A DNA stretch of 64,000 nucleotides from Paraburkholderia aromaticivorans (GCF_012689525.1 NZ_CP051516.1:3906001-3970000), one strand, 5' to 3'. Counted from the first letter of the stretch, positions 30,380-39,461 are shown. Notes: generated from the letters alone by a model not told the origin. Numbers and translations are program-made.

Positions 30380-32443
30380 TCATGTGTTTGCTCGCGGGGC
30401 GATAACGAGATGGTTTCGCACGCCCGATTTGAGCTCATGGAGAGCGGATATGCTCTCCGGGGTATTGGGAAACAGGAAACGTTTGTCATGCGAATCGCGC
30501 TGGACACAGATGACGCCGTCGCGGATGCGTCGCTTGATCCACGAGGTCGAAACCTGCAGGGATTGCGCGACATCGGCAACGGTCAACCATCCAGAGATGT
30601 GCCGCGCACGCATTGATCTGGCGTCGTGCAATACACGATGACGCTGCCGGATGAGCTGTACGGTCCGTGCCGGGACATGGCTGCATCGGGCCGAGTGATA
30701 CCCCTCCTGGGACAGTATTCCGGCTATTGTGGCATCGTCGATGCCCTGCCGGGCAAGTTCAAGCACGCGGGCTTCCATCTCGGCGCCCCTGGTGAGTGCC
30801 CGCGCGGCATGCACACGCGGCTCGACCTCCAGTTGGGAGATCTCACCACCTCGCCAGACAACACGGATTGCGATCCGATCACGCGTTACCCGGTGCAGGA
30901 TCACTTTATCAATCAGGGAACGCAGCAGGGCCTTCTTGCTCTCGCGATTGACTTGCGGTCGCTGCCAGATTTCCGGTAGCTGGGTACCGAGCGCAAGAAA
31001 GTCATTTTGCTCTTCAGCACTGAGCGCCTCCGGTTTGCATGCCTCAACCTGATGACGGGCAAGCGCATCCTCCGCCTGTCGCAGTTCGCGCAGCGCCGTT
31101 TCCCACCGCCGTTCAAGCTCGGCAGCAATCAGACGGTTATCCGGATCGACGCGATTGTATTGGCGCTCGGCCAGGAGCGCCTGATAGCGTAGCCGTTCGA
31201 CCTGCTGCACCTCTGCCCGGTTGGCGGCATCACGGGTCTGCTGTCTTGCATGGTTTGCACCCGCCCACGTTTCGAGCTCCGCGGGTCCAACTGCCGCGAG
31301 GAAGGCCTCCACGACCCGCGCATCAATAAGGTCAGCAGGGAGGTGCTGGCATAGTTGGCCACCCTGACTACGCAGCAGATAGTTACAGACGTACCTGTTC
31401 GCATTCTTGTACTGCACCGCCATCTTGTGACCGCATTGCCCGCACCAGACGATGCCCTGGAGCACGGCTGCACCGTCGCGGGGTATCCCGCGCGTCTGGT
31501 TTCGCTGATATTCCGCATGGTTATCGCGCAACATGGCCTGGACCTGTTCGAAACGTTCCCAGTCGAGGTAGACAGGATAACGGTCTTTCACGACGATTTT
31601 CCATTCTGACATAGGACAGCGTTCTGTGATGAGCTTGCCGTTGGCATAAGTCGAATGGCACGACCGGGTTCGACCATAGACGAACGCACCCGCGTAGGCA
31701 GGATTCTTCAGAATCGCCGTGAGCATATTGGCCGTTGGTGAACGCCAGATGATGTCGCCAAACCGGTCGCGCCGCGGCAAGGTCAGCGCGTGATCGCGGA
31801 AGCGGCGCATTACTTTGCCCACCGACCCAAGACCCAGAAACGTCGTAAAGATCAGCGATACCCGATCCTGCACCTCCTGGTTCGGATCTTTATGCACCAT
31901 GCCGTTGGTGTCGCGCTCGAGTCCTGCGGGTAGCAGCAACGCCAGTTCACCGCGCTTTGCCTTGTTCAGCAGTCCGGCCGTCAGGCGGCCACGCAGGGTG
32001 TGCAACTCGACCTCGGAAATCGTGCCCTTCAAACCCAGCAAAAGGCGTCCGTTCGCAGAACCCGGATCATATACGCCATCGCGATCGCCGATAAGACATT
32101 GGCGAAACCCACACAGATCCAGCAAGGGATACCAGTCCGTGCAATTACGTGCAAGCCGGGTTACTTCGTACGAGAGGATGATGCCGACCTCGCCCAGGGT
32201 CACGCGGGCAATCACATCCTTGAAGCCCTCACGATGCGAAAGCGTCGAGCCACTTAGGCCAAGATCCATGTCGACCACCTCGATATTCGCATCATCCCAG
32301 CCCAGATCGCTTGCCCGCTGGCGCAGCGCATACTGCAATCGCAGGCTTTCCTGATTGGTTACTACCTGGTTCGGAGTGGATTGCCTGATATAGATTATTG
32401 CCTTACGGCACAGATGTCGGGCCGTTACAAGTTCCGATGTCAT
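30380..32443 (-). CDS. Large serine recombinase of element B, intact
   Basis: The 687-residue product (ATG 32441-32443, GAGGGA upstream) contains the resolvase catalytic domain (residues about 12-150; nucleophile in YIRQSTPNQVV, LSYEVTRLARNCTDWYPLLD), the recombinase domain with FGDIIWRSPTANMLTAILKN and NPAYAGAFVYGRTRS, and a zinc ribbon (WCGQCGHKM...CNYLL...QLC). Then come a coiled-coil region (AELERRWETALRELRQAEDA) and a C-terminal excisionase-like helix-turn-helix (LTVADVAQSLQVSTSWIKRR). Catalysis is site-specific strand exchange by serine linkage. It has no frameshift or stop, so it may be active. Its start overlaps the upstream DUF5372-like stop as ATGA, implying coupled translation. Confidence 0.9.
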   Translation of the reverse strand: MTSELVTARHLCRKAIIYIRQSTPNQVVTNQESLRLQYALRQRASDLGWDDANIEVVDMDLGLSGSTLSHREGFKDVIARVTLGEVGIILSYEVTRLARNCTDWYPLLDLCGFRQCLIGDRDGVYDPGSANGRLLLGLKGTISEVELHTLRGRLTAGLLNKAKRGELALLLPAGLERDTNGMVHKDPNQEVQDRVSLIFTTFLGLGSVGKVMRRFRDHALTLPRRDRFGDIIWRSPTANMLTAILKNPAYAGAFVYGRTRSCHSTYANGKLITERCPMSEWKIVVKDRYPVYLDWERFEQVQAMLRDNHAEYQRNQTRGIPRDGAAVLQGIVWCGQCGHKMAVQYKNANRYVCNYLLRSQGGQLCQHLPADLIDARVVEAFLAAVGPAELETWAGANHARQQTRDAANRAEVQQVERLRYQALLAERQYNRVDPDNRLIAAELERRWETALRELRQAEDALARHQVEACKPEALSAEEQNDFLALGTQLPEIWQRPQVNRESKKALLRSLIDKVILHRVTRDRIAIRVVWRGGEISQLEVEPRVHAARALTRGAEMEARVLELARQGIDDATIAGILSQEGYHSARCSHVPARTVQLIRQRHRVLHDARSMRARHISGWLTVADVAQSLQVSTSWIKRRIRDGVICVQRDSHDKRFLFPNTPESISALHELKSGVRNHLVIAPRANT

Positions 32444-32787
32444 GGCTTGTCCCTCGAGGCAGCAACCGTATTCTGTAAATCGCAATTCCCATCTATTATC
32501 AAGCACTCCTTATTTAAATAGAAGACTGATCCATGATTTTCTGGTGACTCCAGCTCTCTGGCCACACGAACCAGTTCCCGGACGCTATCGGCCGATAGTT
32601 TGCTCGATGGTAGACGCTCAGACGTCGGACGGAGAGAAGTCGCCACCACCGGAATTTTTAACAGGACGTCGTCCCGATAAGCGACGGTGACTTGACCATA
32701 TGCGCCGACCGTGGCCGCCGATGCCACGACAGCAAAGGTGCGGCCATACAGCGGATGGGCGGGATCAGTGACAGTTACCTGTTCCAG
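32440..32787 (-). CDS. DUF5372-like small protein coupled to recombinase B
   Basis: The minus-strand frame reads VTVTDPAHPLYGRTFAVVAS, then VAYRDDVLLKIPVVATSLRP and SSKLSADSVRELVRVARELE, and ends in TGA overlapping the recombinase ATG. The HPLYGRTF and VAYR...IPVVAT patterns recall DUF5372 and parallel the small gene of element A. The start is uncertain: the only ordinary start codon is GTG at 32727, which would remove the HPLYGR motif, while the frame stays open to the element end. It may start at a CTG (used here) or have lost its start on insertion. Confidence 0.55.
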   Translation of the reverse strand: MEQVTVTDPAHPLYGRTFAVVASAATVGAYGQVTVAYRDDVLLKIPVVATSLRPTSERLPSSKLSADSVRELVRVARELESPENHGSVFYLNKECLIIDGNCDLQNTVAASRDKP

Positions 32788-32836
32788 CCGCCCTGTTGGC
32801 AGCCGAACAGGGGTACCAAGATGTGTCCTCGTACGA

Positions 32837-34528
32837 CCCGGGCGACTTCAACGACGGCCTGCTTCTCGGTCTCAAAGGCACGATGGCTCAGGCCGAACTC
32901 CATTTTCTGCGCGGGCGCCTCCAGGGCGGCAAGCTCAACAAGGCGCAGAAGGGAGAGTTGCGCTTTCCGCTACCAGTCGGCCTGTGCTATGACGGTGAAG
33001 ACCGCATCGTCCTGGATCCTGATGACGAAGTGCGCGGCGCCGTGCAACTGGTATTCCGTCTGTTCCGCGAAACCGGTAGTGCGTACGCTGTCGTCAAGCG
33101 GTTTGCCGAAGACGGGCTACGCTTTCCGAAGCGCGCCTACGGAGGAGCCTGGGCGGGCAAACTCATCTGGGGACGACTGAGTCACGGACGTGTGCTCGGA
33201 TTGATCATGAATCCGTCGTATGCAGGCGTCTACGTCTTTGGGCGCTATCAGTACCGCCAGCGCATCACACCACAGGGAGAGGTGCTCAAGCGCGTGCAGC
33301 CGGTTCCGAAGACCGACTGGCGCGTCCATCTGCCCGGGCACCACGAAGGGTACATTACCCCGGAGGAGTTTGAGCAGAATCAGGCCCGCCTGGCGCGCAA
33401 CCGGACGAACGGTGAAGGTACCTGTTGAGTGGCCCGGCGCGCGAAGGGCTCGCGTTGCTGCAGGGACTGCTGGTGTGCGCACGCTGTGGCCGGGCAATCA
33501 CGGTACGCTACCAGGGTCACGGCGGCATCCGCCCGATCTATCTGTGCAGCAAGCAGCGCCACCAAGGTTTGGCGACCAGGGATTGCGTGTATGTGCGCAG
33601 CGACCTGCTCGACAACGTGATCGGCGAAGCGGTGCTCACGGCGCTGCGCCCGGCCGAACTCGAACTCGCCGTCACGGCCCTGCAGGAGCTTGAGCAACGC
33701 GACCTCGCCATCATGCGTCAGTGGCACATGCGCATCGAGCGCGCCGAATACGAGACTGCCCTCGCCGAACGGCGCTACCAGGAGTGCGACCCCGCCAACC
33801 GGTTGGTCGCAGGCACCCTCGAACGACGCTGGAACGACGCGTTGCTTCGTCTCGAATCGATCAGGACGGAAGCCACCCAATTCCAGAGCCAGAAGGCGCG
33901 CGTCGTCACGGCGGAGCAGAAGGCCCAGGTCCTCGCATTGGCGCGCGATCTGCCACGCCTGTGGCGAGCTCCGACCACCCCGGCGAAGGAGCGCAAACGT
34001 ATGCTGCGACTCCTCATCAAGGACATCACGGTGGAGAAATTGCTCGACCAACGGCAGCTCGTTCTGCATGTGCGCTGGCAAGGCGGTGCCTGCACCGACA
34101 TCACTGTCAATCTGCCCAGGCCGGCTCCCGAAGCGATACGTTGTCCGGCGGAAATCGTCGAGCAGGTCCGCAGACTGTCTCAGCAGCTGTCCGATCTGCA
34201 AATCGTCGCACACCTCAATCAGGAAGGGCTGCGCAGCCCCCATGGCAAGCCTTTTACGCTCGCCATGATCAAATGGATCCGCTACAAGTACGCCATTCCA
34301 GCGACTTGCCTGATACGCCCTGACGAACTCACCGTGCAGCAACTCGCCGGGCGCTTGCGGGTCAGCATGCACGTCGTCTATTACTGGATCGAGCGCCGTA
34401 TCGTCGAAGCACGTAAGCTTGATGATCGGAGGGGGTGGTGGATTGCGCTGGACAGCACCAAGGAACAAGAACTTCGAGACTGGGTGCGTACTTCAGCGCA
34501 TCTGAAGCCGCAACATTCCAACACTTAA
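32837..34528 (+). pseudogene. C-terminal part of element A large serine recombinase, frameshifted
   Basis: Continues from PGDFNDGLLLGLKGTMAQAE through the recombinase domain (GKLIWGRLSHGRVLGLIMNP, SYAGVYVFGRYQYRQ) to NRTNGEGT, where a one-base loss near 33418 gives a stop at 33426-33428. The following frame reads GPAREGLALLQGLLVCARCG (zinc ribbon), a coiled coil, and the C-terminal helix-turn-helix ELTVQQLAGRLRVSMHVVYY. The recombinase is therefore dead twice over: split by element B and frameshifted. Element A could move now only if a recombinase is supplied in trans. Confidence 0.87.
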
Positions 34529-34552
34529 CTGTGAGAGTGCATTATGAAACCA

Positions 34553-34946
34553 CCGTCGGGATTCCTAACGGACGCTTTTTCCCATTACTCTTGGGAATGT
34601 AGACGCGCCGCAGCGGCATCGTGCGATAGCCCCGATGACGTAGCGACAACATTCCGTTCCATCTGGCCGCCGGAGATGACCAGACCCTACCGTCCACCCC
34701 CGGCGTTCTCTTACCGCGATTTTCCGTCACCCGCTTCACAGCAAGCATCTTGCCGTTATGCGAGCGGGTCAGCAGATGTTGCAAGGCCTTCGCCTTGCCC
34801 CACCCGTTTTCCCGGACTGCCTTGGCGATACGCATCTGAAGCCGCTTCACGTCGGCCGCGATGCGTGACCAGTTCGCCTGATCCCACATGACTCTGGCGT
34901 GCGAGGGCGCACCAGTGTCCAATGCTTTCGCACCGTTCGCCGTCAT
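34553..34946 (-). pseudogene. 5-prime part of the group II intron reverse transcriptase
   Basis: Starts MTANGAKALDTGAPSHARVM with GAGGGA upstream of ATG at 34946 and runs through WSRIAADVKRLQMRIAKAVR, KRTPGVDGRVWSSPAARW and LRRVYIPKSNGKKRPLGIPT, the RT0-RT1 region. It is cut at GIPT by element A, after which an unrelated VVS and a stop are read. The continuation is at 29135. Confidence 0.88.
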
Positions 34947-35560
34947 CTGCTTTCCCTCGTACAACGGTTAGTCAAAGATTCTCTCGCCATGAATGACCAT
35001 GGGGAAGTCTGCCCGCTTTCGCGTCGGACAATGTTTCAGCCCGTATCCTGTCCATTACAGAAAGGCTTTCGCTTTTTCCGCACTCCTTTACCCGCATCAC
35101 CAAAAGCTTTCCTTACGGTCGACCTGCCCATTGGGCGGCGATACGGGCTCACCCTGTTCCGCATGACTCTCGGGATGCTGCGGACCTGTCCTACTGCGCC
35201 GGCGGCGTTCTGTCCATGATGGCCCAAGCCTGAGAGGAGACCATTCCTCGCCGCGTACCGTTTTGGTTCAAGCCTGTCAGCACGTTTGGCTTGTTGTTTG
35301 TGACGACACGTATCAGACATTCACATATGTTGGTCGTACCCATCCATCCCTTGCACCTCTCCGCCTTCGTGCTGGCAGATTCCGTCTTGCCTCGCAGCTC
35401 GACGTACCGGGTATTCGGCAGTTGCTTTGTCCCCGGAGCTTCACACCAAGCCGTTGCCAGCTTCGCATGTCCGGGTAGGGAACGGCTGATGGAACAGCCG
35501 GTTTCATCAGAGTTACTGCGCTCGGTGAAACAGAGAATCACGCGACTTTGCAGGTCGCAC
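34947..35560 (-). ncRNA. Group II intron 5-prime ribozyme region (domains I to IV)
   Basis: These 614 nt between the GTGCGACC start and the RT start codon hold no gene. Their position and length correspond to domains I-III and the start of domain IV, the structured part that pairs with the 5-prime exon and forms the core. I did not fold it or assign exon-binding sites. Confidence 0.65.
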
Positions 35561-35706
35561 CAGGCTGTCAAACCCGACCACCGGTTGATGCCAGTGGCTC
35601 AAGAATTATAAATCAGGCCGCACGCGCCTTGGCCGTCCCAATATAGGCTGAAAACCAACCTAGCCATTCGGCCTAGGACAAAGCGCCCCGCACCCGCGCC
35701 ACCAAC

Positions 35707-35747
35707 AAAAAAGGGCAGTTTGCCGAACCCAGCAAACCGCCCTTTTC
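35707..35747 (-). terminator. Terminator of the leuS-to-hemJ gene run
   Basis: On the minus strand AAAAGGGCGGTTTGC pairs with GCAAACTGCCCTTTT (one mismatch) followed by TTG. It lies 49 bp after the hemJ stop. The 146 bases from here to the intron (35561-35706) show nothing else. Confidence 0.82.
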
Positions 35748-35796
35748 AAAATCGAAGCCCCCAACAACCTGCACCCAACCAACGCCCGCAAGTAAC

Positions 35797-36213
35797 CTAA
35801 AACGGCTTAATCACCACCAACGCCACCGCCGCCAACATCCCCAGTACCGGCAGTTCATTAAACATCCGATACCACTTATCCGAGCGACGATTCTCCCCAC
35901 GCTCGAAGGTCCGCAGCAGCACGCCGCAATACGCGTGATAGATGATCAGCAGCACCACCACGCCAACCTTCGCGTGAATCCACCCCTGCCCACGCCCGAT
36001 GCCGATCACCAGCCACAACCACAACCCGCACGCCAAAGCCGGCACCGCAATAAACGTCATAAAGCGGAACAACTTGCGCGCCATCGTCAGCAAACGCGCC
36101 GTCGCCGCGGGTTCCGTTTCCATCGCCAGATTGACGAAGATGCGCGGCAAATAGAACAGGCCGGCGAACCATGAAGCAATCAGAACAATGTGAAACGTTT
36201 TTACCCAAAGCAT
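35797..36213 (-). CDS. hemJ: Protoporphyrinogen oxidase HemJ (CopD-fold membrane protein)
   Basis: HemJ oxidises protoporphyrinogen IX in heme synthesis at the inner membrane. The 138-residue product has four hydrophobic segments and the conserved His in FHIVLIASWFAGLFYLPR, WIHAKVG and YHAYCG, plus KWYRMFNELPVLG near the end. Size and pattern match UPF0093/HemJ (about 140 residues). It follows proA by 16 bp on the same strand and is the last gene of the leuS-lptE-holA-proA-hemJ run. Confidence 0.88.
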   Translation of the reverse strand: MLWVKTFHIVLIASWFAGLFYLPRIFVNLAMETEPAATARLLTMARKLFRFMTFIAVPALACGLWLWLVIGIGRGQGWIHAKVGVVVLLIIYHAYCGVLLRTFERGENRRSDKWYRMFNELPVLGMLAAVALVVIKPF

Positions 36214-36229
36214 CAGCGGTCCTCTTGTT

Positions 36230-37501
36230 TTATTGCCGGCCTTCGCCGTGGCCCAGCACGACGTACTTGAGCGACGTCAGCCCTTCCAGACCCACCGGGC
36301 CACGCGCATGCAGCTTGTCGTTCGAGATCCCGATTTCCGCGCCCAGGCCGAATTCGAAACCATCCGCGAAACGGGTCGAGGCGTTGACCATCACGCTCGC
36401 CGAATCCACTTCGCGCAGGAAGCGCATGGCGCGATCGTGGTCTTCCGTGACGATCGCGTCGGTGTGCTGCGAGCTGTACGTGTTGATGTGATCGATCGCC
36501 GCATCGAGGTTCTCGACCACTTTGATCGCCAGCACAGGCGCGAGGTATTCGGTGCGCCAGTCTTCCTCGGTGGCATCGACGAGCGGTCCCACGCCCGCGT
36601 CCGCCAGCACCGCGCGCGCCGCCGCGTCCACGCGCAGTTCGACTTGCTTGTCGCGATACAGCTTGCCCAATGGCGGCAGCACTTCGGCGGCGATGCCGCG
36701 CGCCACCAGCAGCGTTTCCATCGTATTGCAGGTGCCGTAGCGGTGCGTCTTGGCGTTGTCGCAGACGGTCAGCGCCTTGGCCAGATCCGCGCGGTCGTCC
36801 ACGTAGACGTGGCAGATGCCGTCGAGGTGCTTGATCATCGGCACGCGCGCTTCGTTCATCAAGCGCTCGATCAGGCTCTTGCCACCGCGCGGCACGATCA
36901 CGTCGACGAATTCGGTCATCGTGATCAGCTTACCGACGGCCGCACGGTCCGACGTCGCCACCACTTGCACGGCGTCCTGCGGCAAACCGGCTGCTTCCAG
37001 CCCTTCGCCGATCAGCTTCGCCAGCGCCGTGTTGCATTCGAGCGCTTCCGAACCGCCGCGCAGAATTGTCGCGTTGCCCGACTTCAAGCACAACGCGGCG
37101 GCGTCGATCGTCACGTTCGGACGCGATTCGTAGATGATGCCGATCACGCCCAGCGGCACGCGCATCTGGCCGACCTGAATGCCGCTCGGCCGGTACTTCA
37201 GATTGCTGATCTCGCCGATCGGATCGGCCAGCGCGGCGACTTGCCTCAAACCTTCGACCATCGTCTTCAGCGCTTTATCCGACAGCGTCAGACGATCGAT
37301 AAAAGCCGCGTCGTGGCCCTTGTCGCGAGCCCGCGCGACGTCGCGCGCGTTGGCTTCTTTCAGCAGCGCGGCATCTCGTTCGATAGCCTGCGCAACGGCC
37401 GCGAGCGCGGCGTTCTTCGCCGCCGTCGACGCCCGTGCCATCGCCCGTGAAGCTTGGCGGGCGCGGCGACCGAGGTCGGTCATGTACTGGTCGATATCCA
37501 T
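36230..37501 (-). CDS. proA: Gamma-glutamyl phosphate reductase
   Basis: Reduces gamma-glutamyl phosphate to glutamate semialdehyde in proline synthesis. The 423-residue product begins [20 protein letters not shown] and has [20 protein letters not shown], the NADP-binding [24 protein letters not shown], and the catalytic cysteine in [14 protein letters not shown]. coli ProA has 417 residues. An ATG eight codons upstream is less likely. It lies in the leuS-hemJ cluster; proB is not in the window. Confidence 0.95.
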   Translation of the reverse strand: MDIDQYMTDLGRRARQASRAMARASTAAKNAALAAVAQAIERDAALLKEANARDVARARDKGHDAAFIDRLTLSDKALKTMVEGLRQVAALADPIGEISNLKYRPSGIQVGQMRVPLGVIGIIYESRPNVTIDAAALCLKSGNATILRGGSEALECNTALAKLIGEGLEAAGLPQDAVQVVATSDRAAVGKLITMTEFVDVIVPRGGKSLIERLMNEARVPMIKHLDGICHVYVDDRADLAKALTVCDNAKTHRYGTCNTMETLLVARGIAAEVLPPLGKLYRDKQVELRVDAAARAVLADAGVGPLVDATEEDWRTEYLAPVLAIKVVENLDAAIDHINTYSSQHTDAIVTEDHDRAMRFLREVDSASVMVNASTRFADGFEFGLGAEIGISNDKLHARGPVGLEGLTSLKYVVLGHGEGRQ

Positions 37502-37733
37502 GGTGAGTCTCGTGATGCCGCGCACGTCGACGTGCAGCGGACAGGCAGAATTAGCGAAAGATCAAGCGATTGTAAGTCGGGTGAAGGCGCTTTGCTTGCG
37601 GCGGCAGTGCCGGTGGCATCCAGGTAGCCTGAGCCGTCAACTGCCGAACGTCGCTCGCTTGAACGCGACTCGGAACACTAGCGTCAGCGGCTCCGCGCTC
37701 TCCGCGCAGGCACATCAAACTAGCCGTTGCGGT

Positions 37734-38855
37734 TCAGACAGGCCTTCGCGCCGGCGCCGCTGCCGCGCCGCTTCGAGGTCGTGGCGGCGGCACGGGTGCC
37801 GTTTTCGGCGAAGCCACCGTCATGGCGAGTTCGAACAGACCGTCCCACGGATCGGGCGGCGGATCGTTGCGATGATTGCCCGGCGTACCGCCCGACAACC
37901 CCTTCACCTGACGATCGAGCCGCGCCGCCAACGCGAGCGCCTTTTCCAGCGCGCCTTCGCTCACGCGCGACAACGCCGGGCCGATCAGCCGCTCACGCGG
38001 ACCCCACACGCGGTTCTCGCGCACCAGCATCGCAAGCGGCTTGCCGGCCGCGACGCCGCGTTTGATCCGCAGCAGGGTGCGCACTTCTTCGACCACAGCC
38101 CACAGGACCAGCACCGCCGCCTCGCCTTCGCCACGCAAGCCATCGAGCATGCGCGACAAGCGGCCGACGTCGCCCGCCAGCATCGCTTCGTTCAGCTTGA
38201 AAACATCGTAACGGGCGACGTTGAGCACGGCGTCCTGAACCTGCTCGAAGCTCAGCGAGCCAGCCGGATACAGCAACCCGAGCTTCTGAATTTCCTGATG
38301 CGCGGCGAGCAGATTACCTTCCACGCGCTCGGCGATGAACGCCAGCGCGCGCCGCCCTTCTTCGCCAGCGGCAACTCGCTGACCCTGCGCTGCGAGCCGC
38401 TGGCTGACCCAGTTCGGCAACTGCGCACGCTCGACCGGATCGATTTTCAACGCGACGCCCGCGTCGGACAAAGCCGTGAACCACGCCGACTTCTGCGTGG
38501 CCGCGTCGAGCCGCGGCAGCGTGATCATGGTGAGCACATCGTCATTGACGGAACCGGCCAGCGCCTTCAGCGCTTCCCCGCCTTCCTTGCCGGGCTTGCC
38601 CGACGGAATGCGCAACTCGACCAGTTGCCGGTCGCCGAATAGCGACATCGACTGGCTTGCGCCCAGCAGCGAACTCCAGTCGAAACCGCGTTCCACCGTA
38701 AACACCGAGCGGTCGGTGAAGCCTGCCGCGCGCGCCGTGGCGCGGATGCGGTCGCACGCTTCCTGCGCGAGCAGGTGCTCGTCGCCGTACACGACGTACA
38801 GTCCGGCGAGTCCCTTGGCGAGATGCGCTTCGAGCGCGTCAAGTCGCAGTTGCAT
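37734..38855 (-). CDS. holA: DNA polymerase III delta subunit
   Basis: HolA opens and loads the beta clamp as part of the clamp-loader. The 373-residue product begins MQLRLDALEAHLAKGLAGLY and has LYVVYGDEHLLAQEACDRIR, MSLFGDRQLVELRIPSGKPG and ERVEGNLLAAHQEIQKLGLL, typical of delta. E. coli HolA has 343 residues; the extra length is a Pro/Ala-rich C-terminal tail (PVPPPRPRSGAAAAPA). It follows lptE by 54 bp, the usual leuS-lptE-holA order. The 232-bp gap to proA holds nothing I can identify. Confidence 0.93.
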   Translation of the reverse strand: MQLRLDALEAHLAKGLAGLYVVYGDEHLLAQEACDRIRATARAAGFTDRSVFTVERGFDWSSLLGASQSMSLFGDRQLVELRIPSGKPGKEGGEALKALAGSVNDDVLTMITLPRLDAATQKSAWFTALSDAGVALKIDPVERAQLPNWVSQRLAAQGQRVAAGEEGRRALAFIAERVEGNLLAAHQEIQKLGLLYPAGSLSFEQVQDAVLNVARYDVFKLNEAMLAGDVGRLSRMLDGLRGEGEAAVLVLWAVVEEVRTLLRIKRGVAAGKPLAMLVRENRVWGPRERLIGPALSRVSEGALEKALALAARLDRQVKGLSGGTPGNHRNDPPPDPWDGLFELAMTVASPKTAPVPPPRPRSGAAAAPARRPV

Positions 38856-38909
38856 GGTTACCGATCGGCGAGGTTGGACAGGTGCGGCACATCGAACAAA
38901 GCGCGACGC

Positions 38910-39461
38910 TCACAGCGGAGGCGGCGGCAACGGCGCGCGCGGCGCAACCGACGGCACTTCCTGGCCCGGCGCCGGATGCATCGAGCGCACGACCGCCAGA
39001 CGGCGCGTGAGCTGGTCGATCGCGTCTTTTTCCATGTCGGCGAAGAGAATGTCGCTCTCGGAGGCTTTCGCTTGCGAAAACTGATCGCTATAGGTCATCG
39101 CGCGGTTCAGCGCGATCACGCTCGGCGGAATCAGCAGCGTGCCGTCCTTGGCCGTCAGCGAATAGTTCATGTTGAGATTCAATTGATACTCTTCGACCAC
39201 ACCCAGCGAGTTCAGCGTCAGCGTGCCGATGCCGCGGCCTTCCGTGATCTGCAACGTGGCGTCGGCATTCGCAACCGATTTGACCACCACCGTGTCGCTG
39301 CCGCCTTCCACGATACGCGCCAACCGTGCGCCCGCTGCCGCGGAACCGCCGGCGATATAAAGGCGTTTGAATGCGTAGTCCTGCTGGCCGCGCAACTGGA
39401 AGCCGCAAGCGGACAACATCAATACGCTGCAAGCCAGCGTCAAAAACGATCTGCGAGTCAC
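38910..39461 (-). CDS. lptE: LPS-assembly lipoprotein LptE
   Basis: LptE is the outer-membrane lipoprotein that plugs LptD and inserts lipopolysaccharide. The 183-residue product has a signal peptide with lipobox LSAC (Cys19), then GFQLRGQQDYAFKRLYIAGG and a beta-rich domain with VVEEYQLNLNMNYSLTAKDG. The C-terminus is proline-rich (APRAPLPPPPL). It lies between leuS and holA on the same strand, the conserved arrangement. Confidence 0.93.
   Translation of the reverse strand: MTRRSFLTLACSVLMLSACGFQLRGQQDYAFKRLYIAGGSAAAGARLARIVEGGSDTVVVKSVANADATLQITEGRGIGTLTLNSLGVVEEYQLNLNMNYSLTAKDGTLLIPPSVIALNRAMTYSDQFSQAKASESDILFADMEKDAIDQLTRRLAVVRSMHPAPGQEVPSVAPRAPLPPPPL

Larger units (their letters stand above)
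30362..32836 (-). mobile_element. Element B: second serine-recombinase element nested in element A
   Basis: The 2475-bp insert is bounded by TACGA on both sides (30357-30361 and 32832-32836). Removing it with one TACGA restores the recombinase A frame as SDGCYDPGDFNDG, the conserved family sequence. The element holds only an intact recombinase and a DUF5372-like frame, both on the minus strand. The recombinase stop is 18 bp from the left end, mirroring element A. No inverted repeats are seen. Confidence 0.85.
29136..34552 (+). mobile_element. Element A: serine-recombinase mobile element inside the intron RT gene
   Basis: The RT gene breaks exactly at GIPT on the right side (34554) and RCRAM on the left (29134). 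Joining them across a shared CA dinucleotide (29134-29135 and 34551-34552) restores GIPTVRCRAMQ in frame, the usual RT sequence. The 5417-bp insert carries, in order, a DUF5372-like gene, a DUF6788-like gene and a large serine recombinase whose stop is 24 bp from the right end. No terminal inverted repeat is seen, as expected for serine-recombinase integration. Element B is nested in it. Confidence 0.82.
27948..35560 (-). mobile_element. Group II intron interrupted by a 5.4-kb recombinase element
   Basis: On the minus strand the likely 5-prime end is GTGCGACC (35560-35553), the usual GUGYG start. The 3-prime end is placed after CTACCCGAC (27948), just downstream of a canonical domain V. Between them are a reverse transcriptase/maturase gene in two pieces and, at 29136-34552, an unrelated element. 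Removing the insert leaves about 2.2 kb, the normal size of an RT-encoding intron. The RT gene is further damaged by a frameshift and a stop codon. The exact 3-prime end is accurate to a few bases only. Confidence 0.82.

Noticed and set aside
29864..30616. Open plus-strand frame beginning GTG between the DUF6788 gene and recombinase A
   Set aside because: Its first 45 codons look plausible, but most of it overlaps recombinase A and then crosses the element B junction, so it is not a real continuous gene. A short leader peptide cannot be excluded.
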